Below are positions 44,123 to 53,286 of a stretch of 64,000 nucleotides of DNA, piece by piece (positions within the stretch are counted from its first letter, which is position 1; each line of letters begins with the position of its first letter). The notes under the pieces are model-generated. The model was given only the letters and a program-made list of their open reading frames with translations, had not been told where the DNA came from and searched no databases. Source of the stretch: Hyphomicrobium sp. CS1BSMeth3 (GTDB taxonomy: Bacteria; Pseudomonadota; Alphaproteobacteria; Rhizobiales; Hyphomicrobiaceae); assembly GCF_900117415.1 (NCBI RefSeq), contig NZ_FPEI01000005.1:930001-994000 (forward strand), read 5' to 3'. Position numbers and translations under genes: made by a program.

Positions 44123-44869
44123 ATGGACTATGATGGAACGGGCATAGCGCGTGTCTACGACAAGGCACGCACCCTGGCGCCCGAGGCGCTCCGGCTCTGG
44201 CTGGATCTGGTGGGGCGCGATGCGGCGCCCGCGCCTGGATCGCTGATCATCGATCTCGGGTGTGGCACGGGGCGCTTTTCGGAGCCGCTCGCCGAGCGTT
44301 TTGACGCGCGCGTGATCGGCATCGATCCTTCGAGCAAGATGCTCGATCAGGCGCGCCGGAAGCTGCGGGGCGATCGGGTCGCGTTCGAGACTGCCTCGGC
44401 CAGTGCGCTGCCGATTGCGGATGGCGCCGCCGACCTCGTGTTCATGTCGATGGTCTTCCATCGTTTCGATGATGCCGCGGCCGCCGCCAGGGAATGCCGG
44501 CGCGTACTTCGGGCCGGCGGCCACGTGGCCCTGCGCAATAGCACGCGCGAAACCGACTTCCCCAAATACCATTTCTTTCCCGCGATCGAGCCCATTGTCG
44601 CAAAGGAGCTTCCGTCGCGGAGCCGGATTGCGGAGCATTTCGAAAATGCAGGCATGAGGCTCAGCGTGCACGAGATCGTGCCGCAGGTGGTGGCCGACGA
44701 CTGGCAGGCCTATGCGCAGAAGACGTCCCTGCGCGCGGACTCGTTTCTGTCCCGCATTTCCGATGCGGACTTTGCGGCCGGCATGGCGGCACTTCGCGCC
44801 CATGCGGCCGAGGCGCCGCCCGGCGAGGCCGTCACTGAAGATGTGGATTGGTTCGTGTTCGTCGCCTGA
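44123..44869 (+). CDS. Class I SAM-dependent methyltransferase
   Basis: 248 residues. The SAM-binding motif I is IIDLGCGTGRFSEPLAERF; motif II is around VIGIDPSSKMLDQAR; then SALPIADGAADLVFMSMVFHRFDD and RVLRAGGHVALRNSTRE. It has the layout of Ubi/methyltransferase-11 enzymes, acceptor unknown. ATG 44123 has GGGAAGGCGAC upstream; the long in-frame extension to 43982 looks non-coding. It stands between patatin and hslV, 108 bp before the latter. Confidence 0.88.
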   Translation: MDYDGTGIARVYDKARTLAPEALRLWLDLVGRDAAPAPGSLIIDLGCGTGRFSEPLAERFDARVIGIDPSSKMLDQARRKLRGDRVAFETASASALPIADGAADLVFMSMVFHRFDDAAAAARECRRVLRAGGHVALRNSTRETDFPKYHFFPAIEPIVAKELPSRSRIAEHFENAGMRLSVHEIVPQVVADDWQAYAQKTSLRADSFLSRISDADFAAGMAALRAHAAEAPPGEAVTEDVDWFVFVA

Positions 44870-44977
44870 GGGGCCGCCGAGCAGGCAAGTCTAGGCTCTT
44901 GATTCAGGCGCGCGGCGCCACCATACCAATCACCATCAGCATTTCAGCCCGGCTGAGCCGCCGCCGGAGGAGAGTTC

Positions 44978-45520
44978 ATGGAAATCTGGCACGGCACGAC
45001 AATTCTAACGCTCCGCAAGAAGGGCCGCGTCGTCATTGCCGGCGATGGGCAGGTCAGTCTCGGCGCGACGGTCATCAAATCAAATGCCCGCAAGGTACGG
45101 ACGCTCGGCCGGGGCGATGTGATCGGCGGATTTGCCGGCGCGACGGCCGATGCATTTACGCTGTTCGAGCGGCTCGAGGCGAAGCTCGAGCAGTACCCGG
45201 GTCAGCTCACGCGGGCCTGCGTCGAATTGGCCAAGGACTGGCGGACGGACCGTTTCCTGCGCCGGCTCGAGGCGATGATGCTCGTTGCCGATCGCGAGCG
45301 GACGCTCGTCCTCACGGGCACCGGCGATGTGCTCGAGCCCGAGCAGGACATCATGGGGATCGGCTCCGGCGGCAACTACGCGCTCGCCGCGGCGCGGGCG
45401 CTGATCGATACGGATCTCGATGCCGAGACCATCGCCAGAAAGGCGATGGCGATCGCCGCAGAAATCTGCGTCTACACGAACGGGAACCTCGTCGTGGAAA
45501 CGCTCGAGTCGGCGCGGTGA
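44978..45520 (+). CDS. hslV: ATP-dependent protease peptidase subunit HslV
   Basis: 180 residues. A short propeptide MEIWHG precedes the catalytic Thr7 in [44 protein letters not shown] and [11 protein letters not shown] are classic HslV blocks. HslV forms a double hexamer that degrades proteins unfolded by HslU. ATG 44978 follows GGAGGAGAG. In most relatives hslU lies close downstream; here the next gene is convergent ribA, so hslU must be elsewhere or absent. Confidence 0.96.
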   Translation: MEIWHGTTILTLRKKGRVVIAGDGQVSLGATVIKSNARKVRTLGRGDVIGGFAGATADAFTLFERLEAKLEQYPGQLTRACVELAKDWRTDRFLRRLEAMMLVADRERTLVLTGTGDVLEPEQDIMGIGSGGNYALAAARALIDTDLDAETIARKAMAIAAEICVYTNGNLVVETLESAR

Positions 45521-45546
45521 AGTTGCGCTAGGCCCTCGAACGCAAA

Positions 45547-45571
45547 CGAGGCGCCACTCAGTGGCGCCTCG
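45547..45571. terminator. Hairpin terminator between hslV and ribA
   Basis: A perfect stem GAGGCGCCAC-TCA-GTGGCGCCTC, extended by one C-G pair, lies between the two convergent stop codons. The T-tract is weak (CGTGTTCTG). It probably serves both genes. Confidence 0.7.
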
Positions 45572-45608
45572 CTCGCGTGTTCTGTTCCGCGAAAGCTGCA
45601 GGCGGCGC

Positions 45609-46241
45609 TCAGAGCGCGTGCGCCATGCGCGCTTTCTTGGTCTCGAGATAGCGCACATTGTGGGCGTTGGGCGTGCACACGACCGGCAGTCGCTCGATCA
45701 CGTTGATGCCTTCCGCACGAAGTGCGTCGACCTTGGCAGGGTTGTTCGTCAGAAGCCGGATCTCCGGCAACGCGAGATCGAACAGGATGTGTGCAGCCAG
45801 GTCGTAGGTGCGTGCTTCGATCGGTGCGCCCACGGCGACGTTGGCGTCGACCGTGTCGTAGCCCTGATCCTGCAGCGCGTAGGCCCGGATCTTGTTCACG
45901 ATCCCGATGCCGCGCCCCTCATGGTAGGGCAGGTAGATCAGCACGCCGAGCGGCGATGTCGTGATCGTCTCGAGTGCCGACTGCAATTGCGGATAGCAGT
46001 CGCACTTGAGCGAGTGGAAGATGTCACCGGTTATGCATCCGCTGTGAACGCGCACGACCGGCAGCTCACTGTTTGCCTGGTTCGCCCTGTGGATCAGGAC
46101 AAACGCTTGATTGTGGGGGTCATGGCCCTGGTAGGCGCGAGCCTCCAGGTGCAATTCCCGCCCACGAAACTCGATCGGCAGGATTGTCTGTGCCGACCAA
46201 TCGAGCTCAAGCGCGTAGGACTTAACCGCATTCGACTTCAT
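45609..46241 (-). CDS. ribA: GTP cyclohydrolase II
   Basis: 210 residues. The zinc site is Cys69, Cys80, Cys82 (SGCITGDIFHSLKCDC), with the family spacing of 11 and 2. YLPYHEGRGIGIVNKI and the Tyr/Arg active-site region follow. The enzyme opens GTP to 2,5-diamino-6-ribosylamino-4-pyrimidinone phosphate, the first committed step to riboflavin. It is a stand-alone RibA without the RibB domain that many alphaproteobacteria fuse to it. The N-terminal 15 residues are longer than in E. coli. No FMN riboswitch is evident upstream. Confidence 0.95.
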   Translation of the reverse strand: MKSNAVKSYALELDWSAQTILPIEFRGRELHLEARAYQGHDPHNQAFVLIHRANQANSELPVVRVHSGCITGDIFHSLKCDCYPQLQSALETITTSPLGVLIYLPYHEGRGIGIVNKIRAYALQDQGYDTVDANVAVGAPIEARTYDLAAHILFDLALPEIRLLTNNPAKVDALRAEGINVIERLPVVCTPNAHNVRYLETKKARMAHAL

Positions 46242-46564
46242 ATTTGCGCCTCCAGACGCATTTCCAAGCGCTTACGCCATCGCACCAAATAACGTCCATA
46301 GCCCTGCTACGGTTCCGAAGATCCTTTTATGTTAGGTGGGGTCGTGCCGAGTACGCCCACACGCAGCCGATGTCTTCGCAGCACGTTCATCCGGCGCGCG
46401 CAGCGAGTTCGAACTGCTATAAATTCTTCTGGAGCGATGACAATGGAATGCCATCGCGGATGAATACTCTATGAATGTTTCCTGCCTCGGCATTCGGAAT
46501 GCTGCACCTAGCGCTTGCCTGCTTGTGCTTTCTTCCACTCTATCCCGCGTTGTTCGAGAAGCCA
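46242..46564. other. 323-bp gap, AT-richer than surroundings, no gene seen
   Basis: Region upstream of ribA and downstream of gtrA-like, both on the minus strand. It has lower GC than its neighbours between about 46290 and 46560. No family-like open frame, tRNA or clear riboswitch could be found. It presumably contains the ribA promoter. Confidence 0.5.
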
Positions 46565-46993
46565 TCAGGTCCTCCCCCGAAAGACGCGGTAACGCATTCC
46601 CATATATGCGAAAAATGTGGCGAGAATTGACGCAAGCACAAGCGCCGCCAGCGGATGGGTTCCGGGCGACACGAAAAGCACTGCAGCAAACACGGCGTAG
46701 TTGATCGCGGCTGCCGCCCATGCCGTTGCAGAATACTGAGTAAACTCCCAGAGTGTCGGCGGGGAGGTTAGAGAAAAGGTTAACCGCCGATGGGCGAGCC
46801 AGCCGGCCACCATCGCCCCCGAGATCGCGACAAGCCGCGCGATCAGGGGACTGAGGCCGAGCGCCAGAATGCCGACCTGGAGCAGCAGCGCGTCCGAGGA
46901 AAGCGCGATCAGCCCGGCCAGCAGGAAGCCCCCCCAGTGACGGAGTGGCGGCAGATTGCGGGCTGGATCGTTCTCGGAGGATTCGCGGGTCAT
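46565..46993 (-). CDS. GtrA family membrane protein
   Basis: 142 residues with four predicted membrane segments (about 20-40, 48-66, 86-108, 115-134). GLIALSSDALLLQVG and ISGAMVAGWLAHRRLTF are characteristic of GtrA, thought to flip undecaprenyl-linked glucose or a similar lipid-linked sugar. Its start codon overlaps the stop of the upstream glycosyltransferase gene (4 bp), the classical gtrB-gtrA pairing. Confidence 0.9.
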   Translation of the reverse strand: MTRESSENDPARNLPPLRHWGGFLLAGLIALSSDALLLQVGILALGLSPLIARLVAISGAMVAGWLAHRRLTFSLTSPPTLWEFTQYSATAWAAAAINYAVFAAVLFVSPGTHPLAALVLASILATFFAYMGMRYRVFRGRT

Positions 46994-47958
46994 GGCTCCG
47001 CGGCTCTCCTCTCGCTGGCTCGAGAGGTGCGGCTCTCGTCGAGGCCGATCTCGCGGGCGACGACGAACAAGGGGCGCCCTTTGACCTCCTCGTAGACGCG
47101 GCCGAGATACTCGCCGATGACGCCGAGCGAGATGAGCTGCACACCGGCGAAGAACATCACAGAGATGATCAGTGTCGGGAAACCGGGCGCGTTGATGCCG
47201 AAGACGAGCGCCTCCACCAGGATGTAGAGGGCGAACATGAACGCGAACGCCGATACGATGAGACCGAGATAGGACCAGACCCTGAGCGGAATGGTCGAGA
47301 AGGAGACGAGCCCGTCGAGCGCAAAGCGAAAGAGCTGGCGCGGGCGGAAGCGGGAGCGGCCTTCGCCCCGCGCCTCGACCGTATAGGGCACGCCGATCGA
47401 CTTGAAGCCGACCCAGGCGAAGAGGCCCTTATTGAAGCGCGCCCGCTCGTCCATGCGGTTGAGAACATTGAGCACCTTGCGGTCGACGAGCCTGAAGTCA
47501 CCCGCACCCAGCGGTAGCTCGGTTCGGCTCATCTTATTGAAGATGCGGTAGAAAAACCCTGCGAACAGGCGATGGGCCTTCGTGTCGGTCGCCCGGCTCT
47601 CGCGCGTCCCGTAGACGACGTCGTAGCCCTGTTCCCACTGCCGGATGAACACCGGGATCGTCTCGGGCGGATGCTGCAGGTCGCCGTCCATGACGATCGC
47701 CGCATCGCCGATGGCGTAGCGCAGACCGGCGGCGACGGCGATCTCCTTGCCGAAATTCCGGCTGAGTACGACGGCCTTGAAGCGCGGATCGCGGGCGTTG
47801 AGCGCGGCGAGCGCGGCGGGGGTGCCGTCGGTCGAGCCATCGTCGATGAGGATGACCTCCCACGGCCGCGCGAGGCCATCGAGGACGGCGACGAGCCGCT
47901 CCACCAGGCGCGGCAGTCCGCGCTCCTCGTTCAGCACCGGTATGACGATGGAAAGCAT
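46990..47958 (-). CDS. Family 2 glycosyltransferase, GtrB/dolichol-phosphate-mannose-synthase-like
   Basis: 322 residues from ATG 47958. GT2 features are SIVIPVLNEERGLPRLVERL, LIDDGSTDGTP, the metal-binding DGDLQHPPE, and GDFRLVDRKV. Two membrane segments (about 225-250 and 260-290) and a short C-terminal tail follow. It would transfer a sugar to polyprenyl phosphate, which GtrA then flips for envelope polymer modification. A GTG start at 48051 is possible but lacks a ribosome site. The third gene of a gtr cluster, a membrane glucosyltransferase, is missing here; the YfhO-like protein could play that part. Confidence 0.92.
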   Translation of the reverse strand: MLSIVIPVLNEERGLPRLVERLVAVLDGLARPWEVILIDDGSTDGTPAALAALNARDPRFKAVVLSRNFGKEIAVAAGLRYAIGDAAIVMDGDLQHPPETIPVFIRQWEQGYDVVYGTRESRATDTKAHRLFAGFFYRIFNKMSRTELPLGAGDFRLVDRKVLNVLNRMDERARFNKGLFAWVGFKSIGVPYTVEARGEGRSRFRPRQLFRFALDGLVSFSTIPLRVWSYLGLIVSAFAFMFALYILVEALVFGINAPGFPTLIISVMFFAGVQLISLGVIGEYLGRVYEEVKGRPLFVVAREIGLDESRTSRASERRAAEP

Positions 47959-48465
47959 TCTGGGTTCACCGGACGCCGGCGATCTGCTTGGTTCCGGTCT
48001 CGCTAGACTCGCCTGAGGCACGGCCCGAGTCTCGTTCAACGATCGCCCCACCTACGGAGGATCACCACAGATGCAGTCAAGACCCGCTCCTGCGTCAACT
48101 TGATGGCTCGCACAGGGCGGGACGCGCGCAATCGAGCGCTCGACGCTGGAAGAATCCCACGCAGGCCAGGTCATTAGCAAGGTCGGCAGGGGACGAGACG
48201 TCTCGCGGTCGGCAGATTTCTTATGGCTTCTTCGGGGCGCCCAGTCCGGTCGCGTATATAACGACAATCGGTGGATTTTGCACGAGGTGAAGCGTATAAA
48301 CCCGCCGGTCGGCCCTGCGGCGTCGAGACACAGCGCCTTGTTGTGGCTGGCCGCTTGCCGGTTGGCCCTTCAGAAAAGGGCGAAATAACAAAAATTTAGG
48401 GGCATCTCCTCGAGCCGCACTTTCGGCGATGGGACGCCCGCTATTCGAGGCGCGACGGATCATCG
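47959..48465. other. About 500-bp gap between divergent GT2 and yebC genes
   Basis: No credible gene. The last 100 bp before yebC are AT-rich (ATAACAAAAATTTAGGGG at 48386-48403) and probably hold its promoter. The stretch before that has a CTTCAGAAAAGGGCG run and a GGCCGCTTGCCGGTTGGCC inverted repeat at about 48351-48369. I see no RNA gene that I can name. Confidence 0.45.
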
Positions 48466-49215
48466 ATGGCTGGCCATTCGCAATTCAAGAACATCATGCA
48501 CCGCAAGGGCAAGCAGGATGCTGCCCGCTCGAAGCTCTTCGCCAAGCTCGCCCGCGAAATCACGGTCGCGGCGAAATCGGGTCTCCCTGATCCCGAGATG
48601 AATGCGCGGCTTCGCCTCGCCGTGCAGAACGCGCGCGCCGAGAACATGCCCAAGGACAACGTCGAGCGGGCCATCAAGAAGGCGGCCGGCAGCGCCGACG
48701 AGACCTACGACGAGATCCGCTACGAGGGCTATGGCCCGGGTGGCGTCGCGATCATCGTCGAGGCGCTGACGGACAACCGCAACCGGACGGGCGGCGCGAT
48801 CCGCGCCGTGTTTACCAAGCACAATGGCAACCTCGGTGCGACCGGCGCCGTCTCGCACATGTTCTCGCGGGTCGGCGAGATCATCTATCCGGCGGCCGTC
48901 GGCAGTGCCGATGCCGTCCTCGAGGCCGCCATCGAGGCCGGTGCCGATGACGTCGCCTCGGACGAGAGCGGCCACACCATCGTCTGCGCCTTCGAGAGCA
49001 TGGGCGCGGTGGCGTCGGCCCTCGAGGCTACGCTCGGGGCGCCGCAGTCGGTGAAGGCCGTCTGGAAGCCCGTGACCACCGCGCCGCTCGACGAGGACAA
49101 CGCGGGGCAGATCCTGAAGCTCATCGCCGCGCTCGAGGACGACGACGACGTCCAGGCCGTGTTCGCGAACTTCGAGATCGACGACGCGACCCTGTCCCGC
49201 CTGACGGCGGCCTGA
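48466..49215 (+). CDS. YebC/PmpR family protein
   Basis: 249 residues. N-terminal [32 protein letters not shown], middle [30 protein letters not shown] and [21 protein letters not shown] are near-invariant in the family. YebC proteins were described as transcription regulators; recent work ties them to translation of difficult sequences on the ribosome. In many proteobacteria the gene precedes ruvC-ruvA-ruvB; here a convergent ThDP enzyme gene follows instead. Confidence 0.96.
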   Translation: MAGHSQFKNIMHRKGKQDAARSKLFAKLAREITVAAKSGLPDPEMNARLRLAVQNARAENMPKDNVERAIKKAAGSADETYDEIRYEGYGPGGVAIIVEALTDNRNRTGGAIRAVFTKHNGNLGATGAVSHMFSRVGEIIYPAAVGSADAVLEAAIEAGADDVASDESGHTIVCAFESMGAVASALEATLGAPQSVKAVWKPVTTAPLDEDNAGQILKLIAALEDDDDVQAVFANFEIDDATLSRLTAA

Positions 49216-49233
49216 TCGCGTCGCGCTTTTCGC

Positions 49234-50859
49234 TCAGATTACCGGCGCCGCGATCGGCTCGATCATCACGTTGACGCACGCCGGTTTGCCCGATGCGATC
49301 GCGCGTTCGATGGCCACTGGCAGCGCGGCGGCATCCTCGACGAACTCGCCGTGTCCGCCGAGCGCCGTGACGACCTGGTCATAGCGCGTCGGCAGCAGGC
49401 TGCAGCCGTGCATGCGCTGGGCGCCGTAGTCGCGGAGCTGGATCTGGCTCTCCGCGTTCCACATGGCATCGGTGCCGACGATCGCGACGAACGGCAGATT
49501 GTGCCGCACGGCCGTGTCGAACTCCGACATGTGAAAACCGAACGTGCCATCACCGACGACGGTAATGATCGGTGCCTTCGGCTCCCACGCGCGCGCGGCA
49601 ACGGCGAACGGAATGCCGGCGCCGATCGAGCCGGCGACGCCATTGACGACGCGCCGCGGCGGCTGGATCAGGCTCTGGCCCCACTGGGCGAACTCGCCGC
49701 CGTCGCAGATGAGCACCGTATTCGGGTCGCGCAGGACGATCGGCTTCAGTGCCGTGAAGACCTCGACGGCATGCAGGCGGCCGTTCTTGCCTTTGAGCGT
49801 GGCCCAGCTCTCGGGGCGATGATCGAGCAAACGGCGCGCCTCGGCGAGCCATGTCGCTGCGCGCGGCGTGGATTTGAGCCCGCGCTCCGTCAGCGTGCGC
49901 ACGGCGGCGCGGGCTTCGCCGATCACGCCCAGAGCCAGACGCTCGCCGATCTCCCCTTGAGCCCGGTCCAGCAGCGCGGCCTCGGCATCGATGCTGATGA
50001 CGCGGCACGTCGGCTCGACGACCGGCGGCTGCGCCCACTTCAGCGTGAAGTCGAGCGGCTTGCCGAGCAGCACGATCAGGTCGGTCTGCTTGAGGAGCTG
50101 TGAGAAGGCGCCGAGCGTCGCGTCGCGGATGCCGCGCGGGCTCTCCATGAGCACGACTGGCGCCTGAACGGCCTTCTCCAGCTCTGCCAGAATTGGCCGG
50201 CCGTGGGGTCCGGAGAGATGAGGGGCCGCGATGATGAGCGGCGCCCGCGCCTTCGCGATGGCGTCGAGCACCGCATCGGCGATGGCGTCCGGAAGGGCTA
50301 CGGGCGCGGCGCCGGGCAGGCGATCGGGGATCGCGCCGCGCGCCGCATCAACCTCCTCGTCGAGCAGGTCGGAGGGCAGGCTCAGATGCACAGGACCCGG
50401 GCGGCCGCTGCGGGCGATGTGCAGTGCCTTGGCGACGTCCTCGCCGAGGGCAGCCGCCGATGTGGATGTCCAGGAGGCTTTGGCGACTGGCCGGGCTAGA
50501 TCGGCCTGCGCGATCTCCTGGAAGCCGCCGCGTCCAAGCTCATCCGTTGCGGCATGGCCCGAGAGCAGCACCATCGGCGACTCGTTGGCCAGCGCGGTGT
50601 AGAGCGCGCCGACGGCGTTCGCATGGCCCGGACCACCGGTCACCATCGCAATGCCGGGCTCTCCTGTCAGGCGGCCCCAGGCGTCGGCCATATGGACGGT
50701 CGCGGCTTCGTGGCGCACATGGATCAGCTCGAGCTTCGTCTCCAGCGCCGCGTCGAAGATCGACATGATGTGATTGCCGGAGAGCGTGAAGACCTTCTGC
50801 GTCCCGAGCTTCTCCAGCGTGCGCGCGACGATGTCGGCGCCCCTGATCGTGTCGGCCAT
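49234..50859 (-). CDS. Thiamine diphosphate-dependent enzyme, acetolactate-synthase-like
   Basis: 541 residues, three-domain decarboxylase fold. The catalytic Glu is in VRHEAATVHMADAWGRLTG, GGPGHANAVGALYTALANESP follows, and the cofactor motif is VVGDGTFGFHMSEFDTAVRHNLP then GTDAMWNAESQIQ. The usual NN of the GDG-N motif is Thr-Asp, with Asp in the metal-ligand position. No FAD-domain signature or regulatory-subunit gene supports true acetolactate synthase; benzoylformate decarboxylase-, lyase- or sulfopyruvate-type activities are possible. ATG 50859 follows GGGAAGGA. It lies 152 bp downstream of the hydratase-like gene on the same strand. Confidence 0.85.
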   Translation of the reverse strand: MADTIRGADIVARTLEKLGTQKVFTLSGNHIMSIFDAALETKLELIHVRHEAATVHMADAWGRLTGEPGIAMVTGGPGHANAVGALYTALANESPMVLLSGHAATDELGRGGFQEIAQADLARPVAKASWTSTSAAALGEDVAKALHIARSGRPGPVHLSLPSDLLDEEVDAARGAIPDRLPGAAPVALPDAIADAVLDAIAKARAPLIIAAPHLSGPHGRPILAELEKAVQAPVVLMESPRGIRDATLGAFSQLLKQTDLIVLLGKPLDFTLKWAQPPVVEPTCRVISIDAEAALLDRAQGEIGERLALGVIGEARAAVRTLTERGLKSTPRAATWLAEARRLLDHRPESWATLKGKNGRLHAVEVFTALKPIVLRDPNTVLICDGGEFAQWGQSLIQPPRRVVNGVAGSIGAGIPFAVAARAWEPKAPIITVVGDGTFGFHMSEFDTAVRHNLPFVAIVGTDAMWNAESQIQLRDYGAQRMHGCSLLPTRYDQVVTALGGHGEFVEDAAALPVAIERAIASGKPACVNVMIEPIAAPVI

Positions 50860-51011
50860 GGCCGGCGTTCCTTCCCATACGGCGGTGTGCCCGTGATCCG
50901 GGCGCGTGACTGTAGGGGCCAACGGGTAGCACGTCGGCCTGGGGCTTTGAATGGTGAGCGGCGCGCGAGGTCATACGCACGGCGCATGGCCGACGCGATC
51001 GCAGCGGCGCC

Positions 51012-51794
51012 TCAGCTGAAGCGGACCTCGACCTTGCCGAGCGCGCCGAAATCGGCGACGGCGGTTTGCCCCCTCTGCAGAGGGACGATGCCCGTGCAGG
51101 TCCCCGTCGAGAGGATCTCTCCCTGTCTCAGGGTAGTGCCGGCAGCTCTGAGCTTTTCGACGACCCAGTCGAGCACGTTCCGCGGATCGCCGAGACATTC
51201 GGAGCCGCTGCCCTCGCCCGTGACCATGCCGTCGATGCGGAGTTGAACGGGGTGGCGCGCCGCGTCGATCCCGCGCCAGTCGGTGATCGGGGTGCCGAGG
51301 ATCATCGCGTAATTGAGCATGCAGTCCGCTACGGCGGAGGCCACGTCGTCGAAGGGCATGCGCACGAACCGCGGGCTGATGATCTCGAAGCACGGGATCA
51401 CGGCGTCGATCGCGTCGAGGATCTCCTCGCGCGCATAGGGCGCGGGGCGTGCCGGCAGATCCTTGCCGAGGCGATAGGCGAACTCGCTCTCGATGGCCAT
51501 GTGCTGGAGGCTGCCGGCGGTGGGCGTCGCCGGGCTCGTGTGCACGTCGCGGGCGAAGAAGGGGCCGTAGATGGGCTCGCTGACGCCGAACCTCTCCATG
51601 GTGACGTGCGAGGTGGCGCCGATCTTCCAGCCGGCGAGCTTGTCGGGCCAGGTCTTGATGAAGGCATTCTGGATCTCGTAGCCCTCGGCCAGGGACCGCG
51701 GGCGGCTCGCCTCCGGCAACCGCTCCAGCAGGCGGCCCTCACGCCGGACAGTGGCGAGGGTCTCAGCAGCGGCCTCGAATCTGGCGCTATCCAT
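51012..51794 (-). CDS. 2-oxopent-4-enoate hydratase-like protein (FAH/MhpD superfamily)
   Basis: 260 residues. Features of the MhpD/4-oxalocrotonate decarboxylase branch are GYEIQNAFI, WKIGATS, IYGPFFARDVH, IESEFAYRLGKDLP (metal-binding Glu pair) and GEILSTGTCTGIVPLQRGQ. Members hydrate 2-oxopent-4-enoates or decarboxylate 4-oxalocrotonate after meta-cleavage of aromatics, or act on other 2-oxo acids. No dioxygenase or aldolase gene is adjacent. With the downstream ThDP enzyme it might form a 2-oxo-acid route. Divergent from the DUF2865 gene. Confidence 0.85.
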   Translation of the reverse strand: MDSARFEAAAETLATVRREGRLLERLPEASRPRSLAEGYEIQNAFIKTWPDKLAGWKIGATSHVTMERFGVSEPIYGPFFARDVHTSPATPTAGSLQHMAIESEFAYRLGKDLPARPAPYAREEILDAIDAVIPCFEIISPRFVRMPFDDVASAVADCMLNYAMILGTPITDWRGIDAARHPVQLRIDGMVTGEGSGSECLGDPRNVLDWVVEKLRAAGTTLRQGEILSTGTCTGIVPLQRGQTAVADFGALGKVEVRFS

Positions 51795-51977
51795 TGATTG
51801 GGCTCCATCCCTGGTGAAGTGCTTGTTTGGCGCAGGCCCACGTCAGGTTGTGCACGAAGGCGCTCGCCGCAATTGCTCCGCATTGACGGCCTAGTTCACC
51901 ATCATCATCATGCGCCGGCAAGTGCGCCGCCCTGCTGTTGCGGCGCGCAATTCTCCAGGTGCGCCGAGAGGCCTTGA

Positions 51978-53042
51978 ATGAGCGGTTGGCGCAATCTGCG
52001 CTTAAGAGCGATCGCCGGGGTGGCGGCTGTGCTGGCCGTTACCGCGTTCGTACCTTTGCTCGGACCCTCCTTCGTGCCGTCGGCGCAGGCCCAGAGCGGC
52101 TGGTGGCCCTTCGGCGGTGACGATCGCCCGCGCCGCCCCGAGCCGCGCGAGCCCATGTATCGCGGTCCGGCCCAGCCGGGGTGGGGGCCGCCGGTGCGAG
52201 AGGCGCCGCCGCCGATGGCCGGTGGCAACATCTGTTTGCAGCTCGAGCAGCGGCTCGTCGCCGAAGGTCAGCGCGGCAATCAGCCCCGCGACGTTCTGCC
52301 GAAGATCGAAGCGGAGATGCGCCAGCTCGATCGCGATATCCGCTCGGCTCAGCTCCAGCTCGACCGGAACGAATGCTACGAGACGTGGCTCTTCTCGCGC
52401 ACGCTCAAGCGCAGCCGCGTCTGCGTGGACCTCGCCCAGAAGTCCGAGGACATGCGGCGCCGGCAGAGCGAGCTCGACATCCAGCGCCAGCAGATCATGG
52501 GCACGAGCACGCGCTCGATGCAGGATGAGATCATCCGCGAGCTGGCGCGCAACAATTGCGGTGCGAACTATCAGCAGGAAGCGCGCCGTCGCGGCGGGTC
52601 CAACAACCCCTTCGGCTCGTTCTTCTGGCAGGATGAAGAGTCCGGTGCGCGTCCTCAGACACCGAGCAATCAGTTCGGTGCGCTTCCGTACGCGACCTAC
52701 CGGACGCTCTGCGTGAGGCTCTGCGACGGGTACTATTTCCCGATCAGCTTCGCGACGCTGCCGAACCACTTCTCGCGCGACGTGGATGCGTGCCAGTCAC
52801 GCTGCGCGGCGCCGACCGAGCTCTACTATCACCAGAACCCCGGTGGTGCGGTCGAGGAGATGGTGTCGGTCGCCGAGAACAAGCCTTACACCAGCATGAA
52901 GAATGCCTTCCGGCATCGCAAAGAGTACGTCGAGGGCTGCTCGTGCAAGCAGGCCGAGTACGTCCCCACGGCAGGTGAGCCCGGCGAGCGAAAAGCCCAG
53001 GCCACGGAGCCGCGCCCGGCGCAGGCAAGTCAGCGCCGATAG
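51978..53042 (+). CDS. DUF2865 domain protein, exported
   Basis: 354 residues. A signal peptide covers residues 1-39 (ending PSAQA-Q). A Pro/Arg-rich segment and a Gln/Arg-rich helical part (about 80-200) are followed by the conserved DUF2865 block (about 235-325): YRTLCVRLCDGYYFPISF, CQSRCAAPTELYYHQNPGG, and a CSC pair near the end. The Cys pairs suggest disulfides in the periplasm. The family is known mainly from Hyphomicrobiales and has no assigned function. Nothing in the neighbourhood explains it. Confidence 0.88.
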   Translation: MSGWRNLRLRAIAGVAAVLAVTAFVPLLGPSFVPSAQAQSGWWPFGGDDRPRRPEPREPMYRGPAQPGWGPPVREAPPPMAGGNICLQLEQRLVAEGQRGNQPRDVLPKIEAEMRQLDRDIRSAQLQLDRNECYETWLFSRTLKRSRVCVDLAQKSEDMRRRQSELDIQRQQIMGTSTRSMQDEIIRELARNNCGANYQQEARRRGGSNNPFGSFFWQDEESGARPQTPSNQFGALPYATYRTLCVRLCDGYYFPISFATLPNHFSRDVDACQSRCAAPTELYYHQNPGGAVEEMVSVAENKPYTSMKNAFRHRKEYVEGCSCKQAEYVPTAGEPGERKAQATEPRPAQASQRR

Positions 53043-53230
53043 TGCGATTTGCGCTTCGGTGCGCCGCATTGCGGCATTAAGCCCGTTAATTCGACAAATG
53101 CCCTAAGCCTGTGGTCCGAAGGCACCACTCGGCCGCGAATCATTTGTCTAACAGGCGTTTAGAAATTTCCCCGTATTGCCGTCGGATCGCCGGACAGCCT
53201 AGGTTGCAACGTATCCGAAAAACGGTTGTC

Positions 53231-53246
53231 ACAATCTGTAGATTGT
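53231..53246. promoter_or_regulatory. 16-bp palindrome before a GNAT gene, operator candidate
   Basis: ACAATCTGTAGATTGT has perfect 7-bp arms around GT. It lies 40 bp before the GNAT ATG, in an AT-richer stretch. No regulator gene is nearby; function is inferred from symmetry only. Confidence 0.3.
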
Positions 53247-53286
53247 AGTCAGCCGATTACTGGTATCTGCGTACAGGTCTTGTGTC

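Noticed and set aside
46244-46330. Possible FMN riboswitch upstream of ribA
   Set aside because: The minus strand reads AGGATCTTCGG, like the first bases of the RFN element, but the conserved GAAATTCCC stems and the closing GGGAGAAGG are absent and the leader is too short.
46332-46566. Short minus-strand gene following the GtrA gene
   Set aside because: Ser/Arg/Thr-rich, no similarity to a known family, no ribosome site. Could be real but cannot be supported.
49234-50859. Acetolactate synthase large subunit (ilvB)
   Set aside because: No small subunit nearby and the cofactor motif differs; a general ThDP enzyme call is safer.
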